Assembly: GCF_001894805.1 (NCBI RefSeq) | Contig: NZ_BCWX01000005.1 | Span: 248,001-312,000 of the forward strand | From: Rhodococcus globerulus NBRC 14531 | GTDB taxonomy: Bacteria > Actinomycetota > Actinomycetes > Mycobacteriales > Mycobacteriaceae | Reading direction: 5' to 3' | DNA: 64,000 nt | Shown: piece after piece, positions 8,584 through 17,045 of the stretch | Position numbering within the stretch: position 1 is the first letter of the stretch | How the letters are laid out: every line of letters starts with the position of its first letter | Position numbers and translations under genes: made by a program | Notes under the pieces: model-generated | What the model saw: only the letters and a program-made list of their open reading frames with translations | The model's database searches: none | What the model was told of the DNA's origin: nothing

Positions 8584-8616
8584 AGCCCTTACTTCGAGAC
8601 CTTATGCGCGAGCGAA

Positions 8617-9714
8617 CTAGATGCCCGGGAGAAGTATCGGTTTGACGATTTCCCCCGCGAGAGCGCGCTTTTCGGCGGCATTGATCTCGGAGAGAGGGAA
8701 AGTAGTGACGAGGCGGTCGAAGGGGAATTGTCCGGCCCGCCACAGTGCGATCAGGGTGGGGATGAAGGTGTGCGGGTTGGCGTCACCTTCGAGGATGCCG
8801 GTGATGGTGCGACCGGCAGTCAGAGCAAGTGGTGCGATCATCAAATCGCCCTGTTGCACGCCGACCAGTCCCAGAGTGCCGCGCAGAGCAAGGGCATCAA
8901 GGGTAGCCGCGATGACGGTGGGTAGCCCGGTGGTGTCGAGGCCGTATCGGACTCCGGCCGGAGCAATCGCGCGGATCTGTTCTGTCAGATCACCCACTCC
9001 GGGAACGATCGTGTCCGTGGCACCGAGTTCGCGGGCCAGTTCGAGCCTGTCGCTGTTCAAGTCGACAGCGATGATCGGTCCGGCGCCGGCGACCTTGGCG
9101 GCCATGACCGCGGACAGGCCGACTGCACCCGCGCCGACGATGACGATGCCTTCACCGGGACGCACCTGGAGCACTTCGAGGACTGCACCGGCGCCGGTTT
9201 GAATTCCGCATCCGAGGGGGCCGAGCAATTCCAGCGGCAGTTCTTTGTCGACGACCACGGCGTTACGTGCGTCGACGACCGCGTGGGTGGCGAAGGACGA
9301 CTGACCGAACCATCTTCCGGCGACGGGTTTTCCGGCGGTGTCGGTCAGCGGGGTGGAGCCGTCGAGGGCGTTGCCGACGAGATTGCGGGCCAGGAAGGTG
9401 TCGCAGTACGCCGGGTGAGCGTCAAGACAGTTGGCGCAGGTGCCGCAGGAGTCGAAGCTCAGGACAACGTGGTCACCGACTGCGACGGTCTGCACCGCGG
9501 ATCCGACGGCTTCCACGATTCCGGCGCCTTCGTGTCCGAGAACAATCGGTGGGGTTCCGAACCCTGCTGCGGCCCTGGGTAATACATCGGTGTGGCAGTG
9601 GCCGGCACCGACGATCCGGACAAGGACCTCATGCGGGGTCGGGTCGGCCAACTCGAGGTCCTCGATACTGAAGGGGGCTTCTTCGCCACGGAGGACGGCT
9701 GCTTCGATTTTCAT
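8617..9714 (-). CDS. Zinc-dependent NAD(P) alcohol dehydrogenase, aryl/benzyl-alcohol type
   Basis: Medium-chain dehydrogenase of 365 residues that interconverts a primary alcohol and its aldehyde. Catalytic zinc ligands are C40, H61-E62 and C169 (GPLGCG). Structural zinc cysteines are C90, C93, C96 and C104. The Rossmann glycine motif GAGAVG is at 194-199, with an acidic residue after the next strand (AVDLN) favouring NAD. The GHCHTD context and overall look resemble XylB-like aryl-alcohol dehydrogenases. AGGAAAG precedes the start. It is the last gene of a minus-strand operon ALDH, maleylpyruvate-isomerase-like, SDR, ADH, suggesting stepwise oxidation of an alcohol to an acid. The substrate is not determinable. 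Confidence 0.88.
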   Translation of the reverse strand: MKIEAAVLRGEEAPFSIEDLELADPTPHEVLVRIVGAGHCHTDVLPRAAAGFGTPPIVLGHEGAGIVEAVGSAVQTVAVGDHVVLSFDSCGTCANCLDAHPAYCDTFLARNLVGNALDGSTPLTDTAGKPVAGRWFGQSSFATHAVVDARNAVVVDKELPLELLGPLGCGIQTGAGAVLEVLQVRPGEGIVIVGAGAVGLSAVMAAKVAGAGPIIAVDLNSDRLELARELGATDTIVPGVGDLTEQIRAIAPAGVRYGLDTTGLPTVIAATLDALALRGTLGLVGVQQGDLMIAPLALTAGRTITGILEGDANPHTFIPTLIALWRAGQFPFDRLVTTFPLSEINAAEKRALAGEIVKPILLPGI

Positions 9715-9789
9715 TGCTTTCCTGCGTCTTTCGAGTCAGTGACAGTGGTGAGACAGATCGATTTGGTCTGTCGGCGTTGTGAGCGCCCG

Positions 9790-10626
9790 TCAGTACAAGT
9801 AGTCCTCGCCGCTGGCGCGGACGGTAATGTCACTGATGCTGATGCCCCACGGTTGATCGATGACGTGAACAACAGCATCGGCTAGATCGTCGGGCTTGAT
9901 GAGCCAGTATTCGATCGAGTCGACGTCCTTCTGCTCGGGACGCATGGTGCCCTCGGTCAGGTGACCGACGTTCTCCATGTAGATGCCGGCGCGCTGACCG
10001 GTGAGCCCGAGGATCGCTTTCTCGTTGACGATCCAGCTCGCCAAGTTGGTGCCTGTCACGCCAGTTGGCTTGACCGTGGTGACCTTGATCTTGCCCTTGG
10101 CCTCGATTCGCAGCGAATCCGAGATCGTGGTGACTGCAGCCTTTGTCGCACTGTAGACGCCGGATCCGTCGATGCCCGCGTTGCCGAAGATCGACGAGAT
10201 GTTGACGACCTGGCCACGACCCTGTTCGATCATCTGGTCGTAGACGGCGGAGATTCCGTTGACGACGCCCTTGATGTTGATGTCAATTGCCTTGTGCCAC
10301 TTCTGCCATGCACGCTCGTGGTCGGCAAAGTAGGCGAGAGGCATAACCCCGGCGTTGTTGACAAGTACGTCGAGCGCTCCGAATTCCGCAATTCCGTGCT
10401 GTGCTGCAGCAACGACCTGGTCCATATCGGTGACGTCGGCAACCTTGTAGGTGCCAGTGAACCCCGCTGCCGCGATACCGTCGAACACAGCCTTCAAGCC
10501 GGCTTCGTTGATGTCGACGCCGACGACCTTGGCACCCTGCGCTGCCACCTTCTCGGCGATGAGCTGACCGAACCCCCCGCCCGCGCCGGTGATGAGAATG
10601 ACCTTGTCCTGCAAGTATTGAGACAT
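9790..10626 (-). CDS. Short-chain dehydrogenase/reductase (classical SDR)
   Basis: Protein of 278 residues, the usual SDR length, acting as an NAD(P)-dependent alcohol/ketone oxidoreductase in the cytoplasm. The cofactor motif TGAGGGFG is near residues 13-20, followed by VGVDIN (an acidic residue typical for NAD preference), the NNAG motif, the catalytic Ser in NISSIFG and the YSATK catalytic Tyr/Lys pair. AGGAAA precedes the start. The gene lies 75 bp upstream of the alcohol dehydrogenase and about 60 bp behind the maleylpyruvate-isomerase-like gene, in the same operon. Confidence 0.88.
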   Translation of the reverse strand: MSQYLQDKVILITGAGGGFGQLIAEKVAAQGAKVVGVDINEAGLKAVFDGIAAAGFTGTYKVADVTDMDQVVAAAQHGIAEFGALDVLVNNAGVMPLAYFADHERAWQKWHKAIDINIKGVVNGISAVYDQMIEQGRGQVVNISSIFGNAGIDGSGVYSATKAAVTTISDSLRIEAKGKIKVTTVKPTGVTGTNLASWIVNEKAILGLTGQRAGIYMENVGHLTEGTMRPEQKDVDSIEYWLIKPDDLADAVVHVIDQPWGISISDITVRASGEDYLY

Positions 10627-10685
10627 AATTTTCCTGTTCTTCGAAATTGAGTTCTCTGTGGATCACACCGAAAGTTCTGTGTGGA

Positions 10686-11477
10686 TCACACAATGTTGAT
10701 GGCATCGAGGACCGCCGCGACGGTCCTCCGATCGCCGGAAACATCGACCGCGGACCGCCATGCAGATCGGGTGGTCCCCCATCGCAGGAAATCGGTGGCC
10801 TGGGTCGTCGCGATGTTCTCGGGCACGTCACCGGTTTCGGTGACGGTGACTCCTTCGCCGCCACGAGCCAGGACGAAAGTGCGCTCGGTGGCACCAGTAA
10901 GTCGAAGTGCCACAGGCGATGTCAATGCGGCGGCGACGGCTTCGCCGCACATCTGTGGGAGTCCTGAGACCATCCAGTCGATCGCCGGGTCGATAGCAGC
11001 CGCCACGTCGACATCCCCGCGAGAGATCGGTCCGAACGGTGCCAGAAGATCCGACGTCAGATGAACGAGATGGTCGAACGACACCGCATCGCTGAGCTGA
11101 TGCAGACGATAGGTCCCGAGGTCGAGCATCTCGAGTGTGTTGTTGCGAAGCTCTTCGCCCTGCAGCGCGGCTAGCGTCGCGAGACCTGCTGCGGACTGTT
11201 CCCGGTAGTAGTCCAGAATCTGCTCGTGCGGTAGATCTGCGCGCTCGCGAACAGCAGCGTCGTTGAGCCGCTCGGACATTCCACTGGGGTTCGGCGGGAA
11301 CACGAGGTCCGGATCGGCGATGAAGTTGAAGAAGAACGCCATGTGGCCAACGAGGTCGTGAACGCGCCAGCCGTGGCACGCACTGTCGGCTTCCCATTCG
11401 GCGGTCCCGAACTGCTCGGCGATTTTGACTGTGTTTTCTGCCAGCGCGCGGGCGCCGGCGAGTCCTGCGTCGGACAT
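10686..11477 (-). CDS. Mycothiol-dependent maleylpyruvate isomerase family protein
   Basis: Protein of 263 residues with the MDMPI/DinB-like helical bundle. The N-terminal half holds the typical metal-site pattern (W-x-V-H-D-L-V-G-H-M), a further His in the central helices (FDHLVHLTSDLL), and the C-terminal half resembles the MDMPI C-terminal domain. Family members use mycothiol, the actinobacterial thiol, or are uncharacterised. The start at 11477 gives the family N-terminus; a much longer frame to 11750 lies inside the upstream aldehyde dehydrogenase and is ignored. It begins 13 bp after the aldehyde dehydrogenase stop and is clearly in that operon. Its role there could be detoxifying or isomerising an intermediate; this is inference. 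Confidence 0.75.
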   Translation of the reverse strand: MSDAGLAGARALAENTVKIAEQFGTAEWEADSACHGWRVHDLVGHMAFFFNFIADPDLVFPPNPSGMSERLNDAAVRERADLPHEQILDYYREQSAAGLATLAALQGEELRNNTLEMLDLGTYRLHQLSDAVSFDHLVHLTSDLLAPFGPISRGDVDVAAAIDPAIDWMVSGLPQMCGEAVAAALTSPVALRLTGATERTFVLARGGEGVTVTETGDVPENIATTQATDFLRWGTTRSAWRSAVDVSGDRRTVAAVLDAINIV

Positions 11478-11490
11478 GGTGACTCGATTC

Positions 11491-12945
11491 TCAAGAGGAT
11501 GCGAGGAAGATGGATTTGAGCTGCTGGTACGACGCGAGTCCTTCTGGACCGAGTTCGCGGCCCACACCGCTGGCTTTGACTCCACCGAACGGTGAACCCC
11601 AGTCGAGGTTGAAGGTGTTGACGCCGAACGAGCCTGTCTCGACGCGTCGGGCAATTTCGATTCCGCGTTCCTCGTCGGAGGTCCACACCGTCCCACCGAG
11701 GCCGTACTCGGAATCGTTGGCAAGTGCGAGCGCATCATCGACGTCGTCATAGGAAATGACGGACAGCACCGGCCCGAAGACCTCCTGCCGTGCGATTGTG
11801 CTGGCGTTGTTCACGTCGGCGAACACGGTGGGCTCCACAAAGAATCCCGTGTCGAGGTCGGTAGGACGTCCACCACCGGTTGTGATGGTTCCGCCCTCGG
11901 AACGACCCTGCTCGATCAAGGACAGCACGCGATCGCGTTGCCTAGCGCTCACCATCGGGCCGACAAAGGTCGACGGGTCCATCGGATCGCCGACCTGCAG
12001 GCCCGACGCCATGGCAGTGATGGCATCGATGTAGGTCCGACTGTGGCTGCGCGGGACCAAGATTCGAGTCGACATGTAGCAGGTCTGCCCGCTGTTGAGC
12101 AAAGATGCCGTCGCGAGACCGGTTACCGTCTGCTCGACATCCGCGTCGTCCAGAACCAGGGCTGCCGACTTACCGCCCAACTCCAGGGTGACGGGGCGAA
12201 GCATTCCGCCACACACCTCGCCGATGTGTCGACCGGCTGCGGTGGATCCGGTGAACGCGACCTTGTCGATCCCAGGATGCGCCACGAGATACCGGCCGAT
12301 CTCCGGTCCACCCGTCACGACGTTGATGACGCCCGCAGGAAGGTCGGCCGCAATGGCAGCTTCAGCCAATACGTAAGAGTCCAAAGTTGTTTCGGGCGAC
12401 GGTTTCAATACGACGGTGCAACCCGCCGCTAGAGCCGGAGCGATCTTGAACATCGACAGCACCGCAGGGAAGTTCCAGGGCGCGATGGCAGCGACGACGC
12501 CGATGGGCTCGCGTCGCACGATCGTCGTGCCCGGCATCGGTTGGCTGACGCGTCGTTCCTCGGGGGGCGTCGACTCGGCGAGGTTTGCGTAATAGCGCAA
12601 GAGTTGGACGGGTGCGGCGCCCTCGGCGAATCGGGCAAGCTCGATGGGCATGCCGTTCTGGTGAGTGACCGTCGTCGCGCGATCCTCGGCTCGTTTCTCG
12701 AGTTCGTCGGCGAATCTGCGAATGGCGTCTGCACGTTCGGTGGGGGAAAGTTCCGCCCAGTCGCTCCGCCGCAACGCGTTTCGAGCCGATGTCACCGCCG
12801 CGTCGACGTCCGTCGTCGTGGATGCGGGGAACGAACCTATCTCCTGCTCGGTGAGAGGTGAGACAACCGGGATGGTTTCCGAACTGTCCGGTGTCCTCCA
12901 CGCTCCGTCGATGAACAGAGCGGTGTGGTCGGTGCGCGATGTCAT
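11491..12945 (-). CDS. Aldehyde dehydrogenase (NAD(P)+)
   Basis: Protein of 484 residues oxidising an aldehyde to the acid. Motifs seen: PWNFP (about 156-160), KPSPETT, the FTGST cofactor loop, catalytic Glu in LELGGKS (E255) and nucleophile Cys in NSGQTC (C289), and EVFGPVLSV near the C-terminus. GGAGG lies just upstream of the start at 12945. It is the first gene of the minus-strand operon and is divergent from an AraC-family regulator, with an inverted repeat between them that could be the operator. Confidence 0.9.
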   Translation of the reverse strand: MTSRTDHTALFIDGAWRTPDSSETIPVVSPLTEQEIGSFPASTTTDVDAAVTSARNALRRSDWAELSPTERADAIRRFADELEKRAEDRATTVTHQNGMPIELARFAEGAAPVQLLRYYANLAESTPPEERRVSQPMPGTTIVRREPIGVVAAIAPWNFPAVLSMFKIAPALAAGCTVVLKPSPETTLDSYVLAEAAIAADLPAGVINVVTGGPEIGRYLVAHPGIDKVAFTGSTAAGRHIGEVCGGMLRPVTLELGGKSAALVLDDADVEQTVTGLATASLLNSGQTCYMSTRILVPRSHSRTYIDAITAMASGLQVGDPMDPSTFVGPMVSARQRDRVLSLIEQGRSEGGTITTGGGRPTDLDTGFFVEPTVFADVNNASTIARQEVFGPVLSVISYDDVDDALALANDSEYGLGGTVWTSDEERGIEIARRVETGSFGVNTFNLDWGSPFGGVKASGVGRELGPEGLASYQQLKSIFLASS

Positions 12946-13020
12946 TTTCTGGCTCCTCCGAGGATGGCGTTCGACGCTGAACAAGTCATCTGTGTCGATC
13001 ATCACTGCCCACGCGAGGAT

Positions 13021-13045
13021 TAAATTGACTTCACGCGCCAATTTA
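13021..13045. promoter_or_regulatory. Operator candidate TAAATTG-N11-CAATTTA
   Basis: Perfect seven-base arms at 13021-13027 and 13039-13045 in the 115-bp gap between the aldehyde dehydrogenase operon and the AraC regulator. The downstream arm abuts the -10 box of the regulator. A site here could control both directions. Confidence 0.5.
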
Positions 13046-13047
13046 TT

Positions 13048-13053
13048 TACATT
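13048..13053 (+). promoter_or_regulatory. -10 box TACATT of a probable leaderless transcript
   Basis: TANNNT hexamer seven bases before the ATG at 13061, with no Shine-Dalgarno sequence. This spacing is typical of leaderless actinobacterial promoters, where transcription starts at the start codon. Confidence 0.5.
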
Positions 13054-13060
13054 TCGACAC

Positions 13061-14065
13061 ATGGCGGATCTCATCAGTGCTTCGTCGTTGACGCGATTGC
13101 CCGAGTTGATCTCCGAACTCGGGGGTGATCCCCACGAGTTCTGTGACCGCGTGGGCATCGATCCGGCCATGATCGGCACCTACGACAGCTTCGTTCCGTT
13201 CAGTGCGTTGTCCACCTTGCTCGGACAATGCGCACAGGAGCTTGGGGTTCCGGATTTCGCCCTCAGGCTTGCGAGCAGACAAGACCCGGACATCCTCGGT
13301 CCGGTGGCCATCGCGGCCCGCAGTGCCGAGACGATCGGCGACGCGTTGCACGACGTCGCCCGCTATGCCCACGTGTACAGCCCGGCGTTGGCCGTCGATC
13401 TGACGATCGGCGACACCGACGTGTCCTATGGACTCGACACCGTGCTGCATCGACTGCCGTACCGTTCGCACGTCGTGGAACTGGCGATGGGAGTGACGCT
13501 CCAGACGTTCAGGATGATGGCGGGCCCGGATTTTCATCCGACGCACATCTCATTCCAGCATCCGCGCATCTCCGAACTACACAGGTACATCGAATATTTC
13601 GGGTGCTCGGTCGAGTTCGGCTCAGACCGGAATCTGTTGACCTTTCCGCGCGGAGTCATGCATCGTCAGCTGCCCCGGGTGGATCCGTTGGCGTACGGCG
13701 TTGCTGTGCGGTTCATGGCGGGTCGAGATCCGAATGTGGCGTTTTACGACGCGGTGTCCGCGTTGATCGTGCGGTCTCTGCCCGCAGGCGTGGCCACACT
13801 GAAGCAAGTCGCGACATTGATGATGCTGCACCCGCGAACACTGCAGAGACGGCTGGCCTCTGAAGGCAGAACTTTCGAATCACTCGTCGATGATTCGCGG
13901 CGCGAACTCGCTCTCAGCCTTCTCGCCAACCCGAACGTCCCGGTCTCCGCAGTGTCACGGCAACTTGGCTATTCCGAACCGAGCACCCTGACCCGGAGCT
14001 GTAAGCGGTGGTTCTCCACAACGCCACTCGCGAAGCGGAGGGAATTGACCGGGCGCAGCAGTTGA
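13061..14065 (+). CDS. AraC-family transcriptional regulator (OruR/ArgR-like)
   Basis: Protein of 334 residues. The N-terminal about 190 residues fit the arabinose-binding-like ligand domain common in OruR-type regulators (ISELGGDPHEF, FVPFSALSTLL). The C-terminal about 85 residues are an AraC helix-turn-helix pair, with the second helix of the first motif in MMLHPRTLQRRLASEG and the family signature VSAVSRQLGYSEPSTLTRSCKRW. It is divergent from the ALDH/SDR/ADH operon and most likely activates it in response to the substrate or an intermediate. The start at 13061 is leaderless by appearance; a frame extending upstream to 12665 overlaps the aldehyde dehydrogenase and is rejected. Confidence 0.88.
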   Translation: MADLISASSLTRLPELISELGGDPHEFCDRVGIDPAMIGTYDSFVPFSALSTLLGQCAQELGVPDFALRLASRQDPDILGPVAIAARSAETIGDALHDVARYAHVYSPALAVDLTIGDTDVSYGLDTVLHRLPYRSHVVELAMGVTLQTFRMMAGPDFHPTHISFQHPRISELHRYIEYFGCSVEFGSDRNLLTFPRGVMHRQLPRVDPLAYGVAVRFMAGRDPNVAFYDAVSALIVRSLPAGVATLKQVATLMMLHPRTLQRRLASEGRTFESLVDDSRRELALSLLANPNVPVSAVSRQLGYSEPSTLTRSCKRWFSTTPLAKRRELTGRSS

Positions 14066-14128
14066 TTGCGCGAAAATATGCACGTAGGCAACATGACGAC
14101 GTCGACCCACTCGTGCGCGATCATGGAC

Positions 14129-15106
14129 TCACGAACCCGGGTGCAGCAGGCGAGACACCTCGGCGGCCCCGTCAATTGAAGCAAGTTCACCGGCGAACCA
14201 CGCCTCCGGAACAGCAAAAATCGCGTTCGACGTCGCGGCCGGAGTCCCGGCAAATGCCGTGCGGGCAGCCTCGAGCGTGGATTCGCGAGTCGACTCGGTG
14301 GAGTAGACGACCAAGATTGCCTGCGGCAACTTCGCCAGGACCGATTCCGTGGCTACCTGGCCGAAGTACTTGCCGTCGGGTAGGTCGTCCTCGAAGAGGT
14401 TGCTTCCCCCTGCAGCCTCGAGCACGCTGCTGTACAGCCCCCTCGCCAATGCGTAGGACTGCCCCTCCGAAACCTGAACCATCACCGTAGGAACCGGAGC
14501 CTTTCCGGCCACGAATACCTCGGTGGCCGTCAGTGACTTCTTGCCGCCAGCCACCAATGTCGCTGCCGCGTCACTTGTTCCGGTCAGGGCACCGAGACCG
14601 TCGATGTCGGACCAGACGTCGTCGATCCTGCCCTCGGTGACTGCCTTGTGGCAGTAGCCACTGTTCACGAAGATCGGGATGCCGAGATCACGCAACTCGT
14701 CCATGGTCTGTAGCCGGTCACCGTCGAACCAGTACTCCCCGTCGGAGACGATCAGATCCGGCCGGGCGTCGAGTAGCGCTTCCTTTGCCGGCACCCCAGT
14801 GCTCAGAACCGGCACGGCTGCAAACTGCTCCGCAAGCTCGGGATCAGGCGGTGACAGGTCGGTATTTGATTGTCCGACAATACGGTCCGCGGCACCGAGC
14901 TGAATCAGCAGTTCCGTCATCGACGGATACAGCGAGACAATCCGTTCCGCCGCCTTGGGCAACGTGACGTCCCGATCGCAATTGGTGACGGTGATCGCGC
15001 CCGAGGACGCTGCCGCCGAATCCGCAGTCGAGTTTCCGCACGCGGTCAGCACTGCAGTGGCGACGGCCGAGCACAACAGTGCGGCAGTACGTATCGAGGT
15101 TTTCAC
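14129..15106 (-). CDS. ABC transporter substrate-binding lipoprotein, FecB/BtuF type
   Basis: Exported lipoprotein of 325 residues with lipobox LTAC (lipidated C23). It has the two-lobed periplasmic-binding fold of the iron-siderophore/cobalamin family: conserved RIVSLYPSMTELL strand, long rigid linker helix region and C-terminal GSNLFED. It delivers a chelate to the permease/ATPase encoded immediately upstream. The start overlaps the ATPase stop by 4 bases. Ligand options are a ferric or zinc metallophore, or a corrinoid; the shared operon with an exporter argues for a metallophore, but that is inference. Confidence 0.85.
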   Translation of the reverse strand: MKTSIRTAALLCSAVATAVLTACGNSTADSAAASSGAITVTNCDRDVTLPKAAERIVSLYPSMTELLIQLGAADRIVGQSNTDLSPPDPELAEQFAAVPVLSTGVPAKEALLDARPDLIVSDGEYWFDGDRLQTMDELRDLGIPIFVNSGYCHKAVTEGRIDDVWSDIDGLGALTGTSDAAATLVAGGKKSLTATEVFVAGKAPVPTVMVQVSEGQSYALARGLYSSVLEAAGGSNLFEDDLPDGKYFGQVATESVLAKLPQAILVVYSTESTRESTLEAARTAFAGTPAATSNAIFAVPEAWFAGELASIDGAAEVSRLLHPGS

Positions 15107-15897
15107 GTCACAGCTTCTTTCGTATGGGTGAGCGGAGGGGCAAACGCGAGCAGCGGTCGCCCGGTCAAGGGGTGCGTTCCGAGATGCACCCGGACTCCGA
15201 ATACTTCGGACAACAGGCCCTCGGTAAGAACTTCGGCCGTGGGTCCTGATGCGACGACGGCTCCATCAGAGAGCACGCAGACGTAGTCGCAATACGCAGC
15301 GGCCAGCGCAAGCTCGTGGATCGCGACAACGGTCGTGGTTCCGAGTTCGGTTACCAGTTCCATCAATTCGAGTTGAGCACGGATGTCGAGGTGGTTGGTG
15401 GGCTCATCCAGCACCAGCACCGACGGCTGCTGGGCGATCGCCCTGGCCAACATCACCCGCTGCTTCTCCCCGCCCGACAGCTCGGCGAAGAGTCGTGATC
15501 CGAAGCCCTGCATACCGGTTCGCGCGAGTGCGGCGTTGACGATGTCCCGGTCGATCTCACCGAGTCGCGAAAACGCGCCATGGTGCGGTGTCCGGCCCGT
15601 TGCCACCACCTCGCGGACAGTGAAGGAGAAGTCCGAGGAATGTTCTTGCCCCACAACGCCGATGATTCGTGCCGCTGATCGGGGCGAGAGATCGTCCCAC
15701 ACGTTCACCTCGTCCACCCGCACGATTCCGCTGCTCGGTTTTCCGGAGCGATACAGCGCCCGCAGAAGCGAGGACTTTCCGCTACCGTTCGGTCCGACGA
15801 GCCCGACCACGCTTCCCGCGGGTGCTTCGAGATCTACGCCTGAAACCACCAGGCGTCCGCCTCGAACGACGTGAATTCCACTGGCCGACAATCTCAT
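15103..15897 (-). CDS. ABC transporter ATP-binding protein, FecE/BtuD type
   Basis: ATPase of 264 residues. Walker A GPNGSGKS is near residue 35, Q-loop in VVGQEHSSD, signature LSGGEKQR, Walker B VLVLDEP, D-loop (NHLD) and switch His (AIHE). It powers the FecCD-type permease encoded by the preceding gene (4-base overlap) and is followed by the binding protein (4-base overlap), giving a tightly coupled permease-ATPase-binding protein set. The start at 15897 is set by that overlap; longer frames upstream lie in the permease gene. Confidence 0.9.
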   Translation of the reverse strand: MRLSASGIHVVRGGRLVVSGVDLEAPAGSVVGLVGPNGSGKSSLLRALYRSGKPSSGIVRVDEVNVWDDLSPRSAARIIGVVGQEHSSDFSFTVREVVATGRTPHHGAFSRLGEIDRDIVNAALARTGMQGFGSRLFAELSGGEKQRVMLARAIAQQPSVLVLDEPTNHLDIRAQLELMELVTELGTTTVVAIHELALAAAYCDYVCVLSDGAVVASGPTAEVLTEGLLSEVFGVRVHLGTHPLTGRPLLAFAPPLTHTKEAVT

Positions 15898-16961
15898 GAC
15901 TGCGTTCCTCCGTCGCGGCGCAGTAACCAGAGGAAGAATGGGGCGCCCAATCCGGCCGTGATGATCCCGAGCGGCAATTCGTTGGGAGCATCCAACATTC
16001 GAGCCGCAAGATCGACAATCACCAAGAAGGTTGCGCCGACGAGCGCGGTCGTGGGGAGAAGTTTGCGGTGATCGGATCCGACCACAAGCCGTACCGCTTG
16101 AGGGACAAGCAATCCCACAAAACCGATCCCGCCGGCCACGGCTACGACAACCGCAGTCAGCAACGACGCGATCACCAGCAACAGCAATCTGGTGCGGCGC
16201 ACGTCGACGCCCACCGATTGTGCACTCTCGTCCCCCATTGCCAGGGCATTGAGTTGGCGGGACTGCGTCAACAGCACACCCGCGCACACGGTGATCACCG
16301 CGGCCGGAATGCCGAGGTCCGACCAACTTGCCCCACTCACCGAACCGAGCAACCAGAAGAGCACGCCCGAAAGCTGACTCGGGTCGGCGCGCAACTGTAC
16401 AAAACTTGTTGCAGCCGAAAGCAAATAGCCGATGGCCACACCAGCGAGGACCATGCGCAGCGGGACAAGCATGCCCTCTCGCCTGCCCAGGACCAGGACT
16501 GCGATCAGGGAGACCATCGCTCCCAGGAAGGCTGCCACCGGGACTCCGATCGACAGACCGGTTCCGACGCTGGTTGTCATGATCAGCACCGCACCGAAGG
16601 ACGCTCCCGAACCGACACCCAGGATGTACGGATCGGCAATCGGGTTGCGTACCAACGCCTGCAGCACGGCGCCGGCCAGTGACAACCCGGCACCCGCCAT
16701 GGCCGCGATCAGAATGCGCGGGACCCGCAATCCCCACACGATCCGGTCGAGCAGCGGATCGACCGGCGGACCACCGACGTGCGCATACAGCACCGCGAAG
16801 ACGTCACCGACGGATACCGACGCGGCACCCGACCACACCGCGACGACGGACACCGAGGCAAGACAAACCGTCGTAACCACGAGAAACGGGACGTACCTGC
16901 GGGAGTCGACGGGATGCGAACGCGTCTGCGCGTCAGGTGCTGCTTCGCCGGTCAGCGTCAT
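15894..16961 (-). CDS. FecCD-family ABC permease (metallophore or cobalamin importer)
   Basis: Membrane protein of 355 residues with about ten helices, belonging to the BtuC/FecD/FhuB family. Typical stretches are LRVPRILIAAMAGAGLSLAGAVLQ, NPIADPYILGVGSGASFGA, GIGFVGLLVPQAVR and the terminal helices after NELPLG. It forms a homodimer with the ATPase to import a chelate across the inner membrane. It is first of the three importer genes and lies 84 bp after an MFS exporter on the same strand; the gap holds a small palindrome at 17014. Confidence 0.9.
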   Translation of the reverse strand: MTLTGEAAPDAQTRSHPVDSRRYVPFLVVTTVCLASVSVVAVWSGAASVSVGDVFAVLYAHVGGPPVDPLLDRIVWGLRVPRILIAAMAGAGLSLAGAVLQALVRNPIADPYILGVGSGASFGAVLIMTTSVGTGLSIGVPVAAFLGAMVSLIAVLVLGRREGMLVPLRMVLAGVAIGYLLSAATSFVQLRADPSQLSGVLFWLLGSVSGASWSDLGIPAAVITVCAGVLLTQSRQLNALAMGDESAQSVGVDVRRTRLLLLVIASLLTAVVVAVAGGIGFVGLLVPQAVRLVVGSDHRKLLPTTALVGATFLVIVDLAARMLDAPNELPLGIITAGLGAPFFLWLLRRDGGTQS

Positions 16962-17013
16962 CGCACTCCTGATCCATTGGGGTCCATGGACATGAACACA
17001 CGCATTTAAGCAT

Positions 17014-17026
17014 AACGACAGTCGTT
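17014..17026. promoter_or_regulatory. Palindrome AACGAC-A-GTCGTT before the importer genes
   Basis: Perfect 6-1-6 palindrome about 55 bp upstream of the permease start, followed by an AT-rich TTTTCATTAA stretch. The right-hand part is reminiscent of the half-site in the larger palindrome at 18291. It could be a second, weaker metal-responsive operator or a hairpin. Confidence 0.35.
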
Positions 17027-17045
17027 TTCATTAATAGCGAAGTGC

